A program made the position numbers and the translations under genes. Shown one piece after another: positions 43,426 through 53,052 of a stretch of DNA of 64,000 bases. The stretch's first letter is position 1. Each line of letters begins with the position of its first letter. The notes beneath the pieces are model-generated. The model was given only the letters and a program-made list of their open reading frames with translations. It had not been told where the DNA came from and searched no databases. Source of the DNA: Afipia sp. GAS231 (GTDB taxonomy: Bacteria > Pseudomonadota > Alphaproteobacteria > Rhizobiales > Xanthobacteraceae). The DNA lies in the NCBI RefSeq assembly GCF_900103365.1, contig NZ_LT629703.1, positions 6,992,501-7,056,500 of the forward strand, read 5' to 3'.

Positions 43426-44289
43426 ATGCAAGCTCTTTACGCACAGCTTTTGGTGGGACTGATCAACGGATCGTTCTACGCGCTGCTCAGTCTCGGGCTC
43501 GCCGTGATCTTCGGCATGCTCAACATCATCAATTTCGCCCATGGCGCCGTCTACATGATGGGCGCGTTCGTCGCGTATTTCCTTCTGAGCCTGGGCGGCC
43601 TCGGCTACTGGTGGGCGCTGATCATCGCGCCCATCGTGGTCGGCATCTTCGGCATGATCCTGGAACGAACCATGCTGCAGTGGCTGTCGGGTCTCGACCA
43701 CCTCTATGGCCTGCTGCTGACCTTCGGCATGGCGCTGATCATTCAGGGCGTGTTCCAGAATTACTTCGGCTCGTCGGGTCTGCCTTACGCGATCCCCGAT
43801 GAACTGAAGGGCGGCATGAATCTCGGCTTCATGTTCCTGCCGATCTACCGCGGCTGGGTCGTGATCTTCTCGCTGATCGTCTGCATTGCCACCTGGTACC
43901 TGATCGAGCGGACCCGGCTTGGCGCTTACTTGCGCGCCGCGACGGAAAACCCGACTTTGGTGCGCGCGTTCGGCGTCAACGTGCCGCGGATGATCACGCT
44001 GACCTACGGGCTCGGCGTCGGTCTCGCGGCGCTGGCCGGCGTGTTGTCCGCACCGATCAACCAGGTCCGGCCGCTGATGGGCGCCGATCTGATCATTGTG
44101 GTGTTCGCGGTGGTGGTGATCGGCGGCATGGGGTCGATCATGGGCTCGATCATCACGGGCTTTGCGCTCGGCGTGATCGAGGGACTGACCAAATACTTTT
44201 ATCCCGAGGCTTCCAACACCGTGGTCTTCGTCCTGATGGTGCTGGTGTTGCTGGTGAAGCCAACGGGACTGACCGGACGGGCGGCCTGA
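43426..44289 (+). CDS. livH: Liv-type ABC permease LivH
   Basis: 287 residues, inner-membrane permease with about eight helices. Begins MQALYAQLLVGLINGSFYAL; LGLAVIFGMLNIINFAHGA and RAFGVNVPRMITLTYGLGVGLA (around the coupling loop) are characteristic of LivH. Third membrane-system gene of the operon; livM follows after one base. Confidence 0.95.
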   Translation: MQALYAQLLVGLINGSFYALLSLGLAVIFGMLNIINFAHGAVYMMGAFVAYFLLSLGGLGYWWALIIAPIVVGIFGMILERTMLQWLSGLDHLYGLLLTFGMALIIQGVFQNYFGSSGLPYAIPDELKGGMNLGFMFLPIYRGWVVIFSLIVCIATWYLIERTRLGAYLRAATENPTLVRAFGVNVPRMITLTYGLGVGLAALAGVLSAPINQVRPLMGADLIIVVFAVVVIGGMGSIMGSIITGFALGVIEGLTKYFYPEASNTVVFVLMVLVLLVKPTGLTGRAA

Positions 44290-44290
44290 C

Positions 44291-45259
44291 ATGAGCGCAT
44301 TGACTGACGACACACTCCCGGTAACGCCGCGCGCGCTGCGCGACGAGATGATCGTGTTCGCCTTGATGGCGGTGCTGCTGGGTGTCGTGCCCTGGACCGG
44401 CATCTATCCGTTCTTCGTGATGCAGGCGTTGTGCTTTGCGCTGCTGGCCTGCGCATTCAATTTGCTGATCGGCTATGGCGGTCTGCTTTCATTCGGCCAT
44501 GCGATGTTTCTCGGCACCGCGGGCTATGTCTGCGCGCATGCGCTGAAGGTCTGGGGACTGTCCCCCGAACTCGGCATCCTGGCCGGCACCGCGGGTGCGG
44601 CGGCGCTCGGCGTCATCACCGGACTGGTCGCGATCCGCCGCCAGGGCATCTACTTCTCGATGATCACGCTGGCGCTGTCGCAGCTTTTGTATTTCATCTA
44701 TCTGCAGACCCCGTTCACCCACGGCGAAGACGGCATTCAGGGCATCCCGCAGGGCCACTTGTTCGGGATTTTCGACCTCTCCAAGCCGATCGTGCTCTAT
44801 TACGTGGTGCTGGCCGGCTTCCTCGGCGGATTCCTGCTGATCTATCGCACAATCAACTCGCCGTTCGGCGAGGTGCTGAAAGCGATCCGCGAGAACGAGC
44901 CGCGCGCGGTCTCGCTGGGTTACAAGACCGACCAGTACAAGCTGGTGGCCTATATCCTGTCCGGAACCATCGCGGGTTTTGCCGGTTCGCTAAAAGTGTT
45001 CGTGGCGCAGAACGCCTCGCTCACCGACGTGCACTGGTCGATGTCCGGTGAAATCGTGCTGATGACCCTGGTCGGCGGCTTGGGGACCGTGTTTGGTCCG
45101 GTGGTCGGCGCCTTCGTCATCATCGCCATGCAGCAATATCTGGCAGGTTTCGGCCAGTGGGTGACGGTGATCCAAGGCGGGATCTTCGTGGCCTGCGTGC
45201 TGATGTTCCGCCGCGGCGTGATCGGCGAGATCGCGCATTTTTTCCGACGATCGCTCTAA
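44291..45259 (+). CDS. livM: Liv-type ABC permease LivM
   Basis: 322 residues, second permease of the importer. Family segments FNLLIGYGGLLSFGHAMFLG, the coupling region FGEVLKAIRENEPRAVSLGY and GAFVIIAMQQYL. Starts one base after the livH stop. Last gene of the operon; a Pho box for the next genes lies 95 bases downstream. Confidence 0.95.
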   Translation: MSALTDDTLPVTPRALRDEMIVFALMAVLLGVVPWTGIYPFFVMQALCFALLACAFNLLIGYGGLLSFGHAMFLGTAGYVCAHALKVWGLSPELGILAGTAGAAALGVITGLVAIRRQGIYFSMITLALSQLLYFIYLQTPFTHGEDGIQGIPQGHLFGIFDLSKPIVLYYVVLAGFLGGFLLIYRTINSPFGEVLKAIRENEPRAVSLGYKTDQYKLVAYILSGTIAGFAGSLKVFVAQNASLTDVHWSMSGEIVLMTLVGGLGTVFGPVVGAFVIIAMQQYLAGFGQWVTVIQGGIFVACVLMFRRGVIGEIAHFFRRSL

Positions 45260-45353
45260 ACCAACCGGTTTTGGCGGCTTTTTCGGCCCCACAAAGCGGT
45301 GGATGACCGGGTTCCCGGGACCTGCCGTGGCGCGCTTTGCTCTCGAATGGTCT

Positions 45354-45371
45354 ATGACAGTTTTGTGACGG
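45354..45371 (+). promoter_or_regulatory. Pho box upstream of DUF47-pit
   Basis: ATGACAG-TTTT-GTGACGG; read on the minus strand it is CCGTCAC-AAAA-CTGTCAT, two 7-base PhoB half-sites at 11-base spacing, the standard Pho box layout. It lies about 40-60 bases before the DUF47 gene. In Sinorhizobium meliloti the equivalent orfA-pit operon is repressed by PhoB, so repression at low phosphate is the expected effect here. Confidence 0.8.
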
Positions 45372-45410
45372 GTCGCCCGGCGGCCCTGCCAGAACGATGG
45401 ATTGTTGCCG

Positions 45411-46058
45411 ATGCTGATGCGCTGGTTTCGTGCCTTCCTGCCCAAGGAAGAGCGGTTTTTCGAGCTGTTTGACCGCCATGCCCAGACCGTCGTGCAGGGC
45501 GCAACGGCATTGCAGGACATGCTGCGCGGCGGCGACGAGACGCCGGTGTTCTGCCAGCGCGTCAACCAGTTCGAGAACGAGGCCGACGGCATCACCCGCG
45601 AAGTGCTGACCGCCGTCCGCCGCACCTTCATCACCCCATTCGACCGCGTCGACATCAAGAACCTGATCACCTCGATGGATGATGCCATCGACCAGATGCA
45701 GCAGACCGCAAAGGCGGTGGTGCTGTTCGAGGTCCGCACCTTCGAGCCGCCGATGCGCGAGATCGGAACCTTGCTGGTCGAATGCGCCAACCTGGTCGGC
45801 CGCGCGTTGCCGCTGATGCAGTCGATCGGCGAAAACGTCGCGATGCTGACCGCGATCACCGAAGAACTCGGCAAGCTGGAAGGCCGCGTCGACGACCTCC
45901 ACGATATCGGGCTGAAGGAGCTGTTCCTCAAGCATCGCAATGCCAACGCCATGGATTTCGTGGTCGGCGCCGAAATCTACAAGCACCTCGAAAAGGTTGC
46001 GGACCGGTTCGACGACGTCGCCAACGAGATCAACAGTATCGTCATCGAACAGGTATAG
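45411..46058 (+). CDS. DUF47 (PhoU-like) Pit accessory protein
   Basis: 215 residues, helical PhoU-like protein, cytoplasmic. Features: FFELFDRHAQTVVQGA, FENEADGITREVL, FITPFDRVDIKNLI and EIYKHLEKVADRFDDVANEIN. Such proteins accompany Pit transporters and modulate phosphate uptake. ATG 45411 is used; ATG 45417 and a TTG at 45402 are alternatives. It is 14 bases ahead of pit, in the orfA-pit arrangement of rhizobia, behind a Pho box. Confidence 0.92.
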   Translation: MLMRWFRAFLPKEERFFELFDRHAQTVVQGATALQDMLRGGDETPVFCQRVNQFENEADGITREVLTAVRRTFITPFDRVDIKNLITSMDDAIDQMQQTAKAVVLFEVRTFEPPMREIGTLLVECANLVGRALPLMQSIGENVAMLTAITEELGKLEGRVDDLHDIGLKELFLKHRNANAMDFVVGAEIYKHLEKVADRFDDVANEINSIVIEQV

Positions 46059-46072
46059 GGCAGGGCCGCGCA

Positions 46073-47077
<1,005 letters not shown>

Positions 47078-47392
47078 TCAGGTGACCAGCTTGAGCCCCA
47101 CGATGCCGGCAACGATCAGACCGATGCTCGCCAGGCGAAGCCCGGAAGCCGGTTCGCCGAACAGGAAGATGCCGAGTATCGCCGTTCCCACAGCGCCGAT
47201 CCCGGTCCATACCGCATAGGCGGTTCCGATCGACAATGTTTTCAGCGCCAATCCGAGCAGGAGCACGCTTCCGGCCATGGCCGCGAGCGTCAGGACCGAC
47301 GGGGTCAGCCGCGTAAAGCCTTCGGTGTATTTCAGGCCGACGGCCCAGCAGATTTCCAGCAGACCAGCGGCAAACAACACAGCCCACGCCAT
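47078..47392 (-). CDS. SMR-family guanidinium exporter (SugE/Gdx)
   Basis: 104 residues, four membrane helices, small multidrug resistance family. Central Glu13 lies in [18 protein letters not shown], which is the SugE/Gdx rather than EmrE pattern; Gdx proteins exchange guanidinium for protons. The gene is preceded by a guanidine-II-type riboswitch, which independently supports this function. ATG 47392 is used; the longer frame to 47488 runs through the riboswitch. Confidence 0.93.
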   Translation of the reverse strand: MAWAVLFAAGLLEICWAVGLKYTEGFTRLTPSVLTLAAMAGSVLLLGLALKTLSIGTAYAVWTGIGAVGTAILGIFLFGEPASGLRLASIGLIVAGIVGLKLVT

Positions 47393-47461
47393 GACGAACC
47401 CTTCATTTACAGGCAGGGTCGTCCCCGCGGATGATGTGCTGATCGGAAGGCCGTCCTTCCG
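47393..47461 (-). promoter_or_regulatory. Guanidine-II (mini-ykkC) riboswitch
   Basis: On the minus strand two hairpins with ACGR loops: CGGAAGG-ACGG-CCTTCCG (47461-47444, seven pairs) and GCGGGG-ACGA-CCCTGC (47428-47413, six pairs with one G-U), joined by 15 bases. The ribosome-binding region GAAGGGTTCGTC lies at 47404-47393 just before the ATG. GACGACCCT of the second hairpin (47423-47415) can pair with AGGGTTCGTC, giving a mutually exclusive structure that would hide the ribosome-binding site. Ligand binding should favour the hairpins and allow translation. Confidence 0.9.
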
Positions 47462-47546
47462 CCCCGGATATGGGGCTTGCACCGGCATGGCGCAATTGCC
47501 AAATCACCCTTGATTGCGCCGGTTTTCCCTGCCAAACGCTCGCTTC

Positions 47547-49166
47547 ATGTCCGACATCGCTGTTCCCATCGAATCGCCGTCCCGGTCGCCGCTTTCAGAC
47601 GAAGTGGCGCGGCGGCGGACCTTTGCCATCATTTCGCATCCTGACGCCGGCAAGACCACGCTGACTGAAAAGCTGCTGCTGTTCGGCGGCGCCATCAACC
47701 TGGCCGGCCAGGTCAAGGCCAAGGGCGAACGGCGCAATACCCGCTCCGACTGGATGAAGATCGAGCGCGAGCGCGGCATCTCGGTCGTGACCTCGGTGAT
47801 GACGTTCGAATTCCAGGACCTCGTCTTCAACCTCCTGGACACACCGGGCCATGAGGACTTTTCGGAAGATACTTACCGGACGCTGACTGCGGTCGACTCC
47901 GCGGTCATGGTGATCGACGCCGCCAAGGGCATCGAGGCGCGCACCCGAAAACTGTTCGAGGTGTGCCGGTTGCGCGACATCCCGATCATTACCTTCATCA
48001 ACAAGATGGACCGCGAGAGCCGCGATACCTTCGATCTCTTGGACGAGATCGAAAAGACGCTGGCGCTCGACACCACGCCGATGACCTGGCCGGTCGGCCG
48101 CGGCCGCGACTTCCTCGGCACCTATGACGTCATCAATGGCGGCGTGCGGCTGCTGGAAGGCGGCGGCGCCAAGACTGGTGCTGCGCAACAGATCGACATC
48201 GCCGAACTCGCCGGCCGCAACGCCAATCTCGACGTCGCCGAGATCAAGGACGAGCTGGCGCTGGTGTCGGAAGCCTGCAAGCCGTTTGACCTCGCGGCAT
48301 TTCGCGAAGGCCATCTGACGCCGGTCTATTTCGGCAGCGCGCTGCGCAATTTCGGCGTCGGCGATTTGCTGGAAGGTCTCGGCAAGTTCGCGCCGCCGCC
48401 GCGTGCGCAGGATTCCAACCTGCGCAAGGTCGAGGCCGCCGAGCCGCGCATGAGCGCCTTCGTGTTCAAGATCCAGGCCAACATGGATCCGAACCACCGC
48501 GACCGCATCGCATTCGCGCGGCTGTGCTCGGGCAAGCTCGTTCGCGGCATGAAGGCGAAGCTGGTGCGCACCGGCAAGAACATGTCGCTGTCGTCGCCGC
48601 AATTCTTCTTCGCCCAGGATCGCTCGGTGGCGGACGAGGCGTTTGCCGGCGACGTCGTCGGCATTCCCAACCACGGCACCTTGCGGATCGGCGATACGCT
48701 GACCGAGGGCGAGGACATCACCTTCGTCGGCGTTCCCTCCTTTGCGCCGGAAATCGTTCGCCGCGTCCGCCTAACCGATGCGATGAAGGCCAAGAAGCTG
48801 AAAGAAGCGCTGCAGCAGATGTCGGAAGAGGGCGTGGTGCAGGTGTTCCGGCCGCGCGACGGCGCGCCGGCGCTGGTCGGCGTCGTCGGCCCGCTGCAGC
48901 TCGACGTGCTCAAGGCCCGGCTCGACGCGGAATATTCGCTGCCGGTGGAATTCGAAGTTTCGGAATTCCAGCTGGCGCGCTGGATTTCCTCCGACGACCG
49001 CAAGAAGCTCGACGCCTTCGTTGCCGCCAACAATTCCGGCATCGCCGACGACGTCGACGGCGACCCGGTCTTCATGGCCAAGAACGAATTCTATCTCGGC
49101 TACACCCGCGAGCGCGCCGAGGGCATCAATTTTTCGAACGTCAAGGACGTGAAGAAAAAGGCGTAG
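47547..49166 (+). CDS. prfC: Peptide chain release factor 3
   Basis: 539 residues, translational GTPase that recycles RF1/RF2 from the ribosome. G1 is SHPDAGKTTLTEKLL, G3 DTPGHEDFSEDTYRTL and G4 NKMDRESRD; the RF3 C-terminal domain ends around FLGYTRERAEG. ATG 47547 matches the family start; the frame is open to 47514. Monocistronic. Confidence 0.96.
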   Translation: MSDIAVPIESPSRSPLSDEVARRRTFAIISHPDAGKTTLTEKLLLFGGAINLAGQVKAKGERRNTRSDWMKIERERGISVVTSVMTFEFQDLVFNLLDTPGHEDFSEDTYRTLTAVDSAVMVIDAAKGIEARTRKLFEVCRLRDIPIITFINKMDRESRDTFDLLDEIEKTLALDTTPMTWPVGRGRDFLGTYDVINGGVRLLEGGGAKTGAAQQIDIAELAGRNANLDVAEIKDELALVSEACKPFDLAAFREGHLTPVYFGSALRNFGVGDLLEGLGKFAPPPRAQDSNLRKVEAAEPRMSAFVFKIQANMDPNHRDRIAFARLCSGKLVRGMKAKLVRTGKNMSLSSPQFFFAQDRSVADEAFAGDVVGIPNHGTLRIGDTLTEGEDITFVGVPSFAPEIVRRVRLTDAMKAKKLKEALQQMSEEGVVQVFRPRDGAPALVGVVGPLQLDVLKARLDAEYSLPVEFEVSEFQLARWISSDDRKKLDAFVAANNSGIADDVDGDPVFMAKNEFYLGYTRERAEGINFSNVKDVKKKA

Positions 49167-49232
49167 GCGAGGGCACACTGCCCGCCCCAATTCCAGTACG
49201 CCGCGGCCTCTCCATAAATCACTGATGTCTCT

Positions 49233-49287
49233 GGAATACTGGGTCGCCCGCCCAGTGCGCAATTGCGCACAAGGCGGGCGATGACAG
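49233..49287. repeat. Palindromic repeat with GTGCGCAATTGCGCAC core
   Basis: Perfect 16-base palindrome GTGCGCAATTGCGCAC (49255-49270) nested in arms CGCCCGCC/GGCGGGCG and ending ATGACAG. Looks like a dispersed palindromic element; only copy in the window. Confidence 0.8.
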
Positions 49288-49318
49288 TTGTGGGTTGGGC
49301 CAGCCTCATCCCACTCAT

Positions 49319-49333
49319 GCATCCAGTGGATGC
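49319..49333. promoter_or_regulatory. Palindromic operator candidate 1 (crotonase/TetR locus)
   Basis: Perfect palindrome GCATCCA-G-TGGATGC. A near-identical site lies 70 bases downstream. Candidate binding site of the TetR-type regulator encoded after the crotonase gene. Confidence 0.55.
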
Positions 49334-49388
49334 CTCCATGCGCAGCCCGCCGAATCAAGCCTCTTGCGCGGCTCCGTGTCATCCTAAA

Positions 49389-49403
49389 ATATCCACTGGA
49401 TGC
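49389..49403. promoter_or_regulatory. Palindromic operator candidate 2 (crotonase/TetR locus)
   Basis: ATATCCA-C-TGGATGC, matching site 1 in 12 of 15 positions, 22 bases before the crotonase ATG and just ahead of its AAAGGGAGG ribosome-binding site. A repressor bound here would block the promoter or early transcription. Confidence 0.6.
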
Positions 49404-49425
49404 TTTAACAAAAAGGGAGGCACCC

Positions 49426-50151
49426 ATGACTGATCTTGCGACTTATTCCCGTTCCGGCCCCGTCAGCACCATCTTGATGGATGACGGCAAGGCGAATGTG
49501 ATGTCGGTTGCGATGCTGAACGCGCTGCATGCGGCGTTCGACCAGGCCGAAAGAGACAAGACCGTCGTGATCCTGAAAGCGCGGGGAAAGCACTTTTCCG
49601 GCGGGTTCGATCTCGGCGTTTTCGCCAAGGGCAGCGCCGAGGATCAATATCGGATGATGAAGGCGGGCGCCGAACTGGCGCTGCGTATCCTGTCGTTTCC
49701 GACGCCTGTTGTGGCCGCCTGCCAGGGCAATGCGTTCCCGATGGGCGCCTTCCTGATCATGTCCAGCGATCACCGTATTGCCACCGAAGGCAATTACCGG
49801 ATCGGCATGAACGAGGTTGCGATCGGGCTGACCGTGCCGCGGTTTGCGATCGAGATCGCGCGGCAGCGGCTGACGCCGGCCTATTTCTCCAGGGTGGTGA
49901 TGACGGCGGAAATGTTCGGCCCGGTGGAGGCCGTCACCGCCGGGTTCTTCGACCGGGTGGTGCCGGCGGAGGCGTTGGATCGAAGTGCCGAGGAGGCAGC
50001 CCAGGCGCTTGCCACGCTCAACATGGCGGGCCATGCCGCCACCAAGGCGCGGGCGCGCGGCGCGGTCATCAAGATGATCCGCGCCATGATCGACGAGGAT
50101 ATTACGCCGCAGTACGGCAATGATCGCGTTGCCAGCCGGGCTTCGGCCTGA
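49426..50151 (+). CDS. Crotonase/enoyl-CoA hydratase-family protein
   Basis: 241 residues. Oxyanion-hole segments are KHFSGGFDLGVF and GNAFPMGAFLIMSSDHRIA; the acidic residue of NEVAIGL occupies the usual catalytic Glu region. Likely acts on an enoyl- or other acyl-CoA in fatty or aromatic acid breakdown. AAAGGGAGG precedes ATG 49426, which also ends a pair of palindromes. A TetR gene follows 57 bases later on the same strand. Confidence 0.92.
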   Translation: MTDLATYSRSGPVSTILMDDGKANVMSVAMLNALHAAFDQAERDKTVVILKARGKHFSGGFDLGVFAKGSAEDQYRMMKAGAELALRILSFPTPVVAACQGNAFPMGAFLIMSSDHRIATEGNYRIGMNEVAIGLTVPRFAIEIARQRLTPAYFSRVVMTAEMFGPVEAVTAGFFDRVVPAEALDRSAEEAAQALATLNMAGHAATKARARGAVIKMIRAMIDEDITPQYGNDRVASRASA

Positions 50152-50208
50152 GTGAGGAAGGCGTCATCGCCCGGTGGCGTTACGGCGGCTAGCTTTGTAT
50201 GAAGGGAT

Positions 50209-50766
50209 ATGACCGCAAAACCGCGCCGGGCGACCTACCGCCATGGCAACCTGAAGTCCGAAGCCCTGAAGGCCGCCACCCGCCTGGTGGCCACATCAGG
50301 CCATGAACGGCTGAGCTTGCGCGAGGTCGCGGATGCCGTCGGCGTCGCGCATCGCTCGCTGTACAATCATTTCGCCGACCGCGAGGCGCTGCTCGATGCG
50401 GTCGCGGCCGATGCCTACACCAGGCTCGCGGCGATCCTGGTCAAGGCGAAGACCCCTGACGATTACACCGCGAAATATGTCCGGTTCGCGCTGGCCAACC
50501 GCGCGCTCTATGCGCTGATGACGAGCCGCCCGCATGCCACCATGAAGCACAATCCGCCGCTGCAGCAGGCCGTCCACAAGGTCATTACCGAGGCGATGCG
50601 GATCTTCTGCCAGGACATCAAGACCCCGGCCGAGCGGCGCCGCGCCGTGATGAAGGTCTATATCACCCTGTATGGCGGCATTTCGCTCTACGCCACCGGG
50701 GTGCTCGACCAACCGAGCGAGAAGGCGCTGATCGCGGAACTCTCCGCCATGAACGCCCGGCCATGA
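50209..50766 (+). CDS. TetR-family transcriptional regulator
   Basis: 185 residues. N-terminal HTH at about 20-66 with LSLREVADAVGVAHRSLYNHFADREAL; the ligand domain contains ALYALMTSRPHATMKHNP and belongs to the TetR_C WHG-like group. Encoded directly downstream of the crotonase gene, it likely represses that gene, possibly through the two palindromes at 49319-49403, with an acyl-CoA as inducer. Confidence 0.93.
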   Translation: MTAKPRRATYRHGNLKSEALKAATRLVATSGHERLSLREVADAVGVAHRSLYNHFADREALLDAVAADAYTRLAAILVKAKTPDDYTAKYVRFALANRALYALMTSRPHATMKHNPPLQQAVHKVITEAMRIFCQDIKTPAERRRAVMKVYITLYGGISLYATGVLDQPSEKALIAELSAMNARP

Positions 50767-50877
50767 ACCCGGTCATATGAACGCGAGGATGTGAACGCCA
50801 TCAGCCTTGATGCCGACCAACGCACGGATCAAGTTCAGCACCGATAAGGCCTGGACCCACCAGCAAGGGACCATCGC

Positions 50878-51477
50878 ATGTTCTGGCGCGCCATCATCTG
50901 CCTGATCGCCCTGTATGTCGGAGTGGGTCCGGCCGCTGCCCGGCCGCGCCATATCGATGCCACGCCGTTTTCGCCTGCACCCTGCAGCGTGCTCGATAAC
51001 CGGCCATGCACGCCGTCGTTTTGCAGCGTGTTCAACCACGGGCCGTGCATTCCCGAGATCGATTATCCCTATGGCGAAAACCTGCAACTGACGATCGAGG
51101 CCGTGCCGCCGCAGGATCAGGCCGCGAAATATCAAAAGCCCGACCACGATCTCGACACCATCGGCGACCTGTTTGCAGCACTGCGTTCCTGCTGGACGCC
51201 GCCGGCGGCCGATAGTGCGCGCGAGGGCATGCAGATGTCAGTGCGGTTCAGCTTCCGGCGATCGGGCGAGATCATCGCCGCGCCGCGCCTGACCTATTCC
51301 ACCGCCGGGGTTTCCGCGGATACCCGCGCCACTTACCTCAAGGCCATCAACGCCTCGCTGGACGGCTGCATGCCCCTGAAATTCACCGGCGGCCTCGGCG
51401 GCGCGCTGGCCGGGCGGCCGATCGCGATCCGCTATGTCGACAATCGCGAGCTGGGCAAACAGTCCGGCACCCCCTGA
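50878..51477 (+). CDS. Exported Cys-rich protein of unknown function
   Basis: 199 residues. Signal peptide 1-21 ends AAA before Arg. An N-terminal duplicated motif follows: CSVLDNRPC (Cys36-Cys44) and CSVFNHGPC (Cys49-Cys57), each a Cys-x7-Cys loop, then PEIDYPYGENLQL. The C-terminal about 100 residues, with SVRFSFRRSGEIIAAPRLTY and INASLDGCMPLKF, resemble a TonB C-terminal-like fold. Probably periplasmic or outer-membrane associated. Function unknown. Confidence 0.8.
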   Translation: MFWRAIICLIALYVGVGPAAARPRHIDATPFSPAPCSVLDNRPCTPSFCSVFNHGPCIPEIDYPYGENLQLTIEAVPPQDQAAKYQKPDHDLDTIGDLFAALRSCWTPPAADSAREGMQMSVRFSFRRSGEIIAAPRLTYSTAGVSADTRATYLKAINASLDGCMPLKFTGGLGGALAGRPIAIRYVDNRELGKQSGTP

Positions 51478-51624
51478 TCCCTGCGGCTTAATCCACCACC
51501 GTTTCGCGGCGCGTTACGTAAGCCCTCCCTAGAGGACGGCAATGGGGTAACGTGCATTTTCGCGCATTGCGGGCCGAGCCCCTAAAGTGATACGCGGTTA
51601 GCCGGAAACGGGCTGCACACGGGG

Positions 51625-52218
51625 ATGGACGTCATGGGACTGCTGGTGATGATCCTGGGCCTGATCCTGTTTTTGGGCGTCCATACGCTCACCACGCAGC
51701 GCGATCTGCGCGCGCGGTTTGTCACCTCGATGGGCGAGGGCGGCTACAAGATTTTCTACGCGCTGGTTTCGCTCGCCGGCTTGGCGCTGATCGCCTGGGG
51801 TTTTGCCGAGTATCGCGCAACCGGCTGGATCGATGTCTGGAATCCGCCGAAGGCGTTCAAGCATATCACTGTCGCGCTGATGCTGCCGGCGGTCATTCTG
51901 GTGGTCGCCTCCTATCTCCGTGGCCGCATCTATACGACGCTGAAACATCCGATGCTGGCGGGCGTCAAGTTGTGGGCGGCGGCGCATCTGCTCGCCAATG
52001 GCGATCTCGGCTCGATCATTCTGTTCGGCTCGTTCCTGGCGTGGGCGGTGTTCGACCGCATCTCGCTCAAACATCGCCCCGACGCCGGCGCCCCGCCGAT
52101 TCCGGTCGGCGGTCCCGCCAACGACCTGATCGCGATCGCGGTCGGCGTCGTGGCCTATCTGGCGCTCGCCTTCGCGTTCCACCCGGTCGTGATCGGCGTC
52201 CCCGTGTTCGGAGTCTGA
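51625..52218 (+). CDS. NnrU-family membrane protein
   Basis: 197 residues, about six membrane helices. [16 protein letters not shown] and [21 protein letters not shown] are the NnrU signatures. NnrU is linked to nitric-oxide/denitrification metabolism in other alphaproteobacteria and is related to isoprenoid-isomerase-like membrane proteins; no denitrification gene is in the window. ATG 51625 is used; ATG 51634 has the better GGGGA spacing. One base separates it from panB. Confidence 0.9.
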   Translation: MDVMGLLVMILGLILFLGVHTLTTQRDLRARFVTSMGEGGYKIFYALVSLAGLALIAWGFAEYRATGWIDVWNPPKAFKHITVALMLPAVILVVASYLRGRIYTTLKHPMLAGVKLWAAAHLLANGDLGSIILFGSFLAWAVFDRISLKHRPDAGAPPIPVGGPANDLIAIAVGVVAYLALAFAFHPVVIGVPVFGV

Positions 52219-52219
52219 C

Positions 52220-53041
52220 ATGTCGGTTCAGTCGGCCATCAAGCGCAAAACTGCGCCGGATATTCGTGCGCGCAAGAACGGCGAGCCGATCGTGATGCTG
52301 ACCTCCTACCACGCCCATACTGCGTCGCTGGTCGATCGCTATTGCGACGTCATCCTGGTCGGCGATTCCCTCGGCAATGTCATGCACGGCTTTGAGACCA
52401 CGGTGCCGGTGACGCTCGAGATGATGATCCTGCAGGGCCGTGCCGTCATGCGCGGCTCGCTGCATGCGCTTGTGGTGGTCGACATGCCGTTCGGCTCCTA
52501 CGAGGCGTCGAAAGAGCAGGCGTTCCATTCCGCGGTGCGGATCCTGAAGGAGACCCATTGCGGCGCGGTGAAGCTGGAAGGCGGGGCGCGGATGGCGGAG
52601 ACCATCGCGTTCCTGTCCGAGCGTGGCGTCCCCGTGATGGGCCATATCGGACTGACGCCGCAATCGATCAACACGCTGGGCTCGTTTCGCGCGCAGGGCC
52701 GCGACGAAGCGAGCTGGGAGCCGATCCTGAACGACGCGCGCGCGATCTCGGAAGCCGGCGCGTTTTCGGTCGTGATCGAGGCGGTCGCCGAGCCGCTGGC
52801 GCGCAAGATCACCGAAACGATCGCCATCCCCACCATCGGTATCGGCGCCAGTGCCGCCTGTGACGGCCAGGTGCTGGTGCTGGAAGACATGCTGGGGCTG
52901 TCGCCGCGGACCCCGAAATTCGTCCGCCGTTACGGCAATCTCGGACCCGCGATCGAAGCGGCCATCGAAGGTTACGCCACCGACGTCCGCTCGCGGGCTT
53001 TCCCGGGGCCGGAGCATGTCTACGAGATGAAGAAGAGCTGA
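52220..53041 (+). CDS. panB: 3-methyl-2-oxobutanoate hydroxymethyltransferase
   Basis: 273 residues. Makes ketopantoate from alpha-ketoisovalerate and methylenetetrahydrofolate, the first step to pantothenate and CoA. Metal and substrate motifs are [27 protein letters not shown] and [11 protein letters not shown]; the catalytic Glu is in [10 protein letters not shown]. It lies in an operon-like row with nnrU-like and acyl-CoA synthetase genes (1- and 11-base gaps). panC is not in the window. Confidence 0.96.
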   Translation: MSVQSAIKRKTAPDIRARKNGEPIVMLTSYHAHTASLVDRYCDVILVGDSLGNVMHGFETTVPVTLEMMILQGRAVMRGSLHALVVVDMPFGSYEASKEQAFHSAVRILKETHCGAVKLEGGARMAETIAFLSERGVPVMGHIGLTPQSINTLGSFRAQGRDEASWEPILNDARAISEAGAFSVVIEAVAEPLARKITETIAIPTIGIGASAACDGQVLVLEDMLGLSPRTPKFVRRYGNLGPAIEAAIEGYATDVRSRAFPGPEHVYEMKKS

Positions 53042-53052
53042 AGAGGGCCGCC

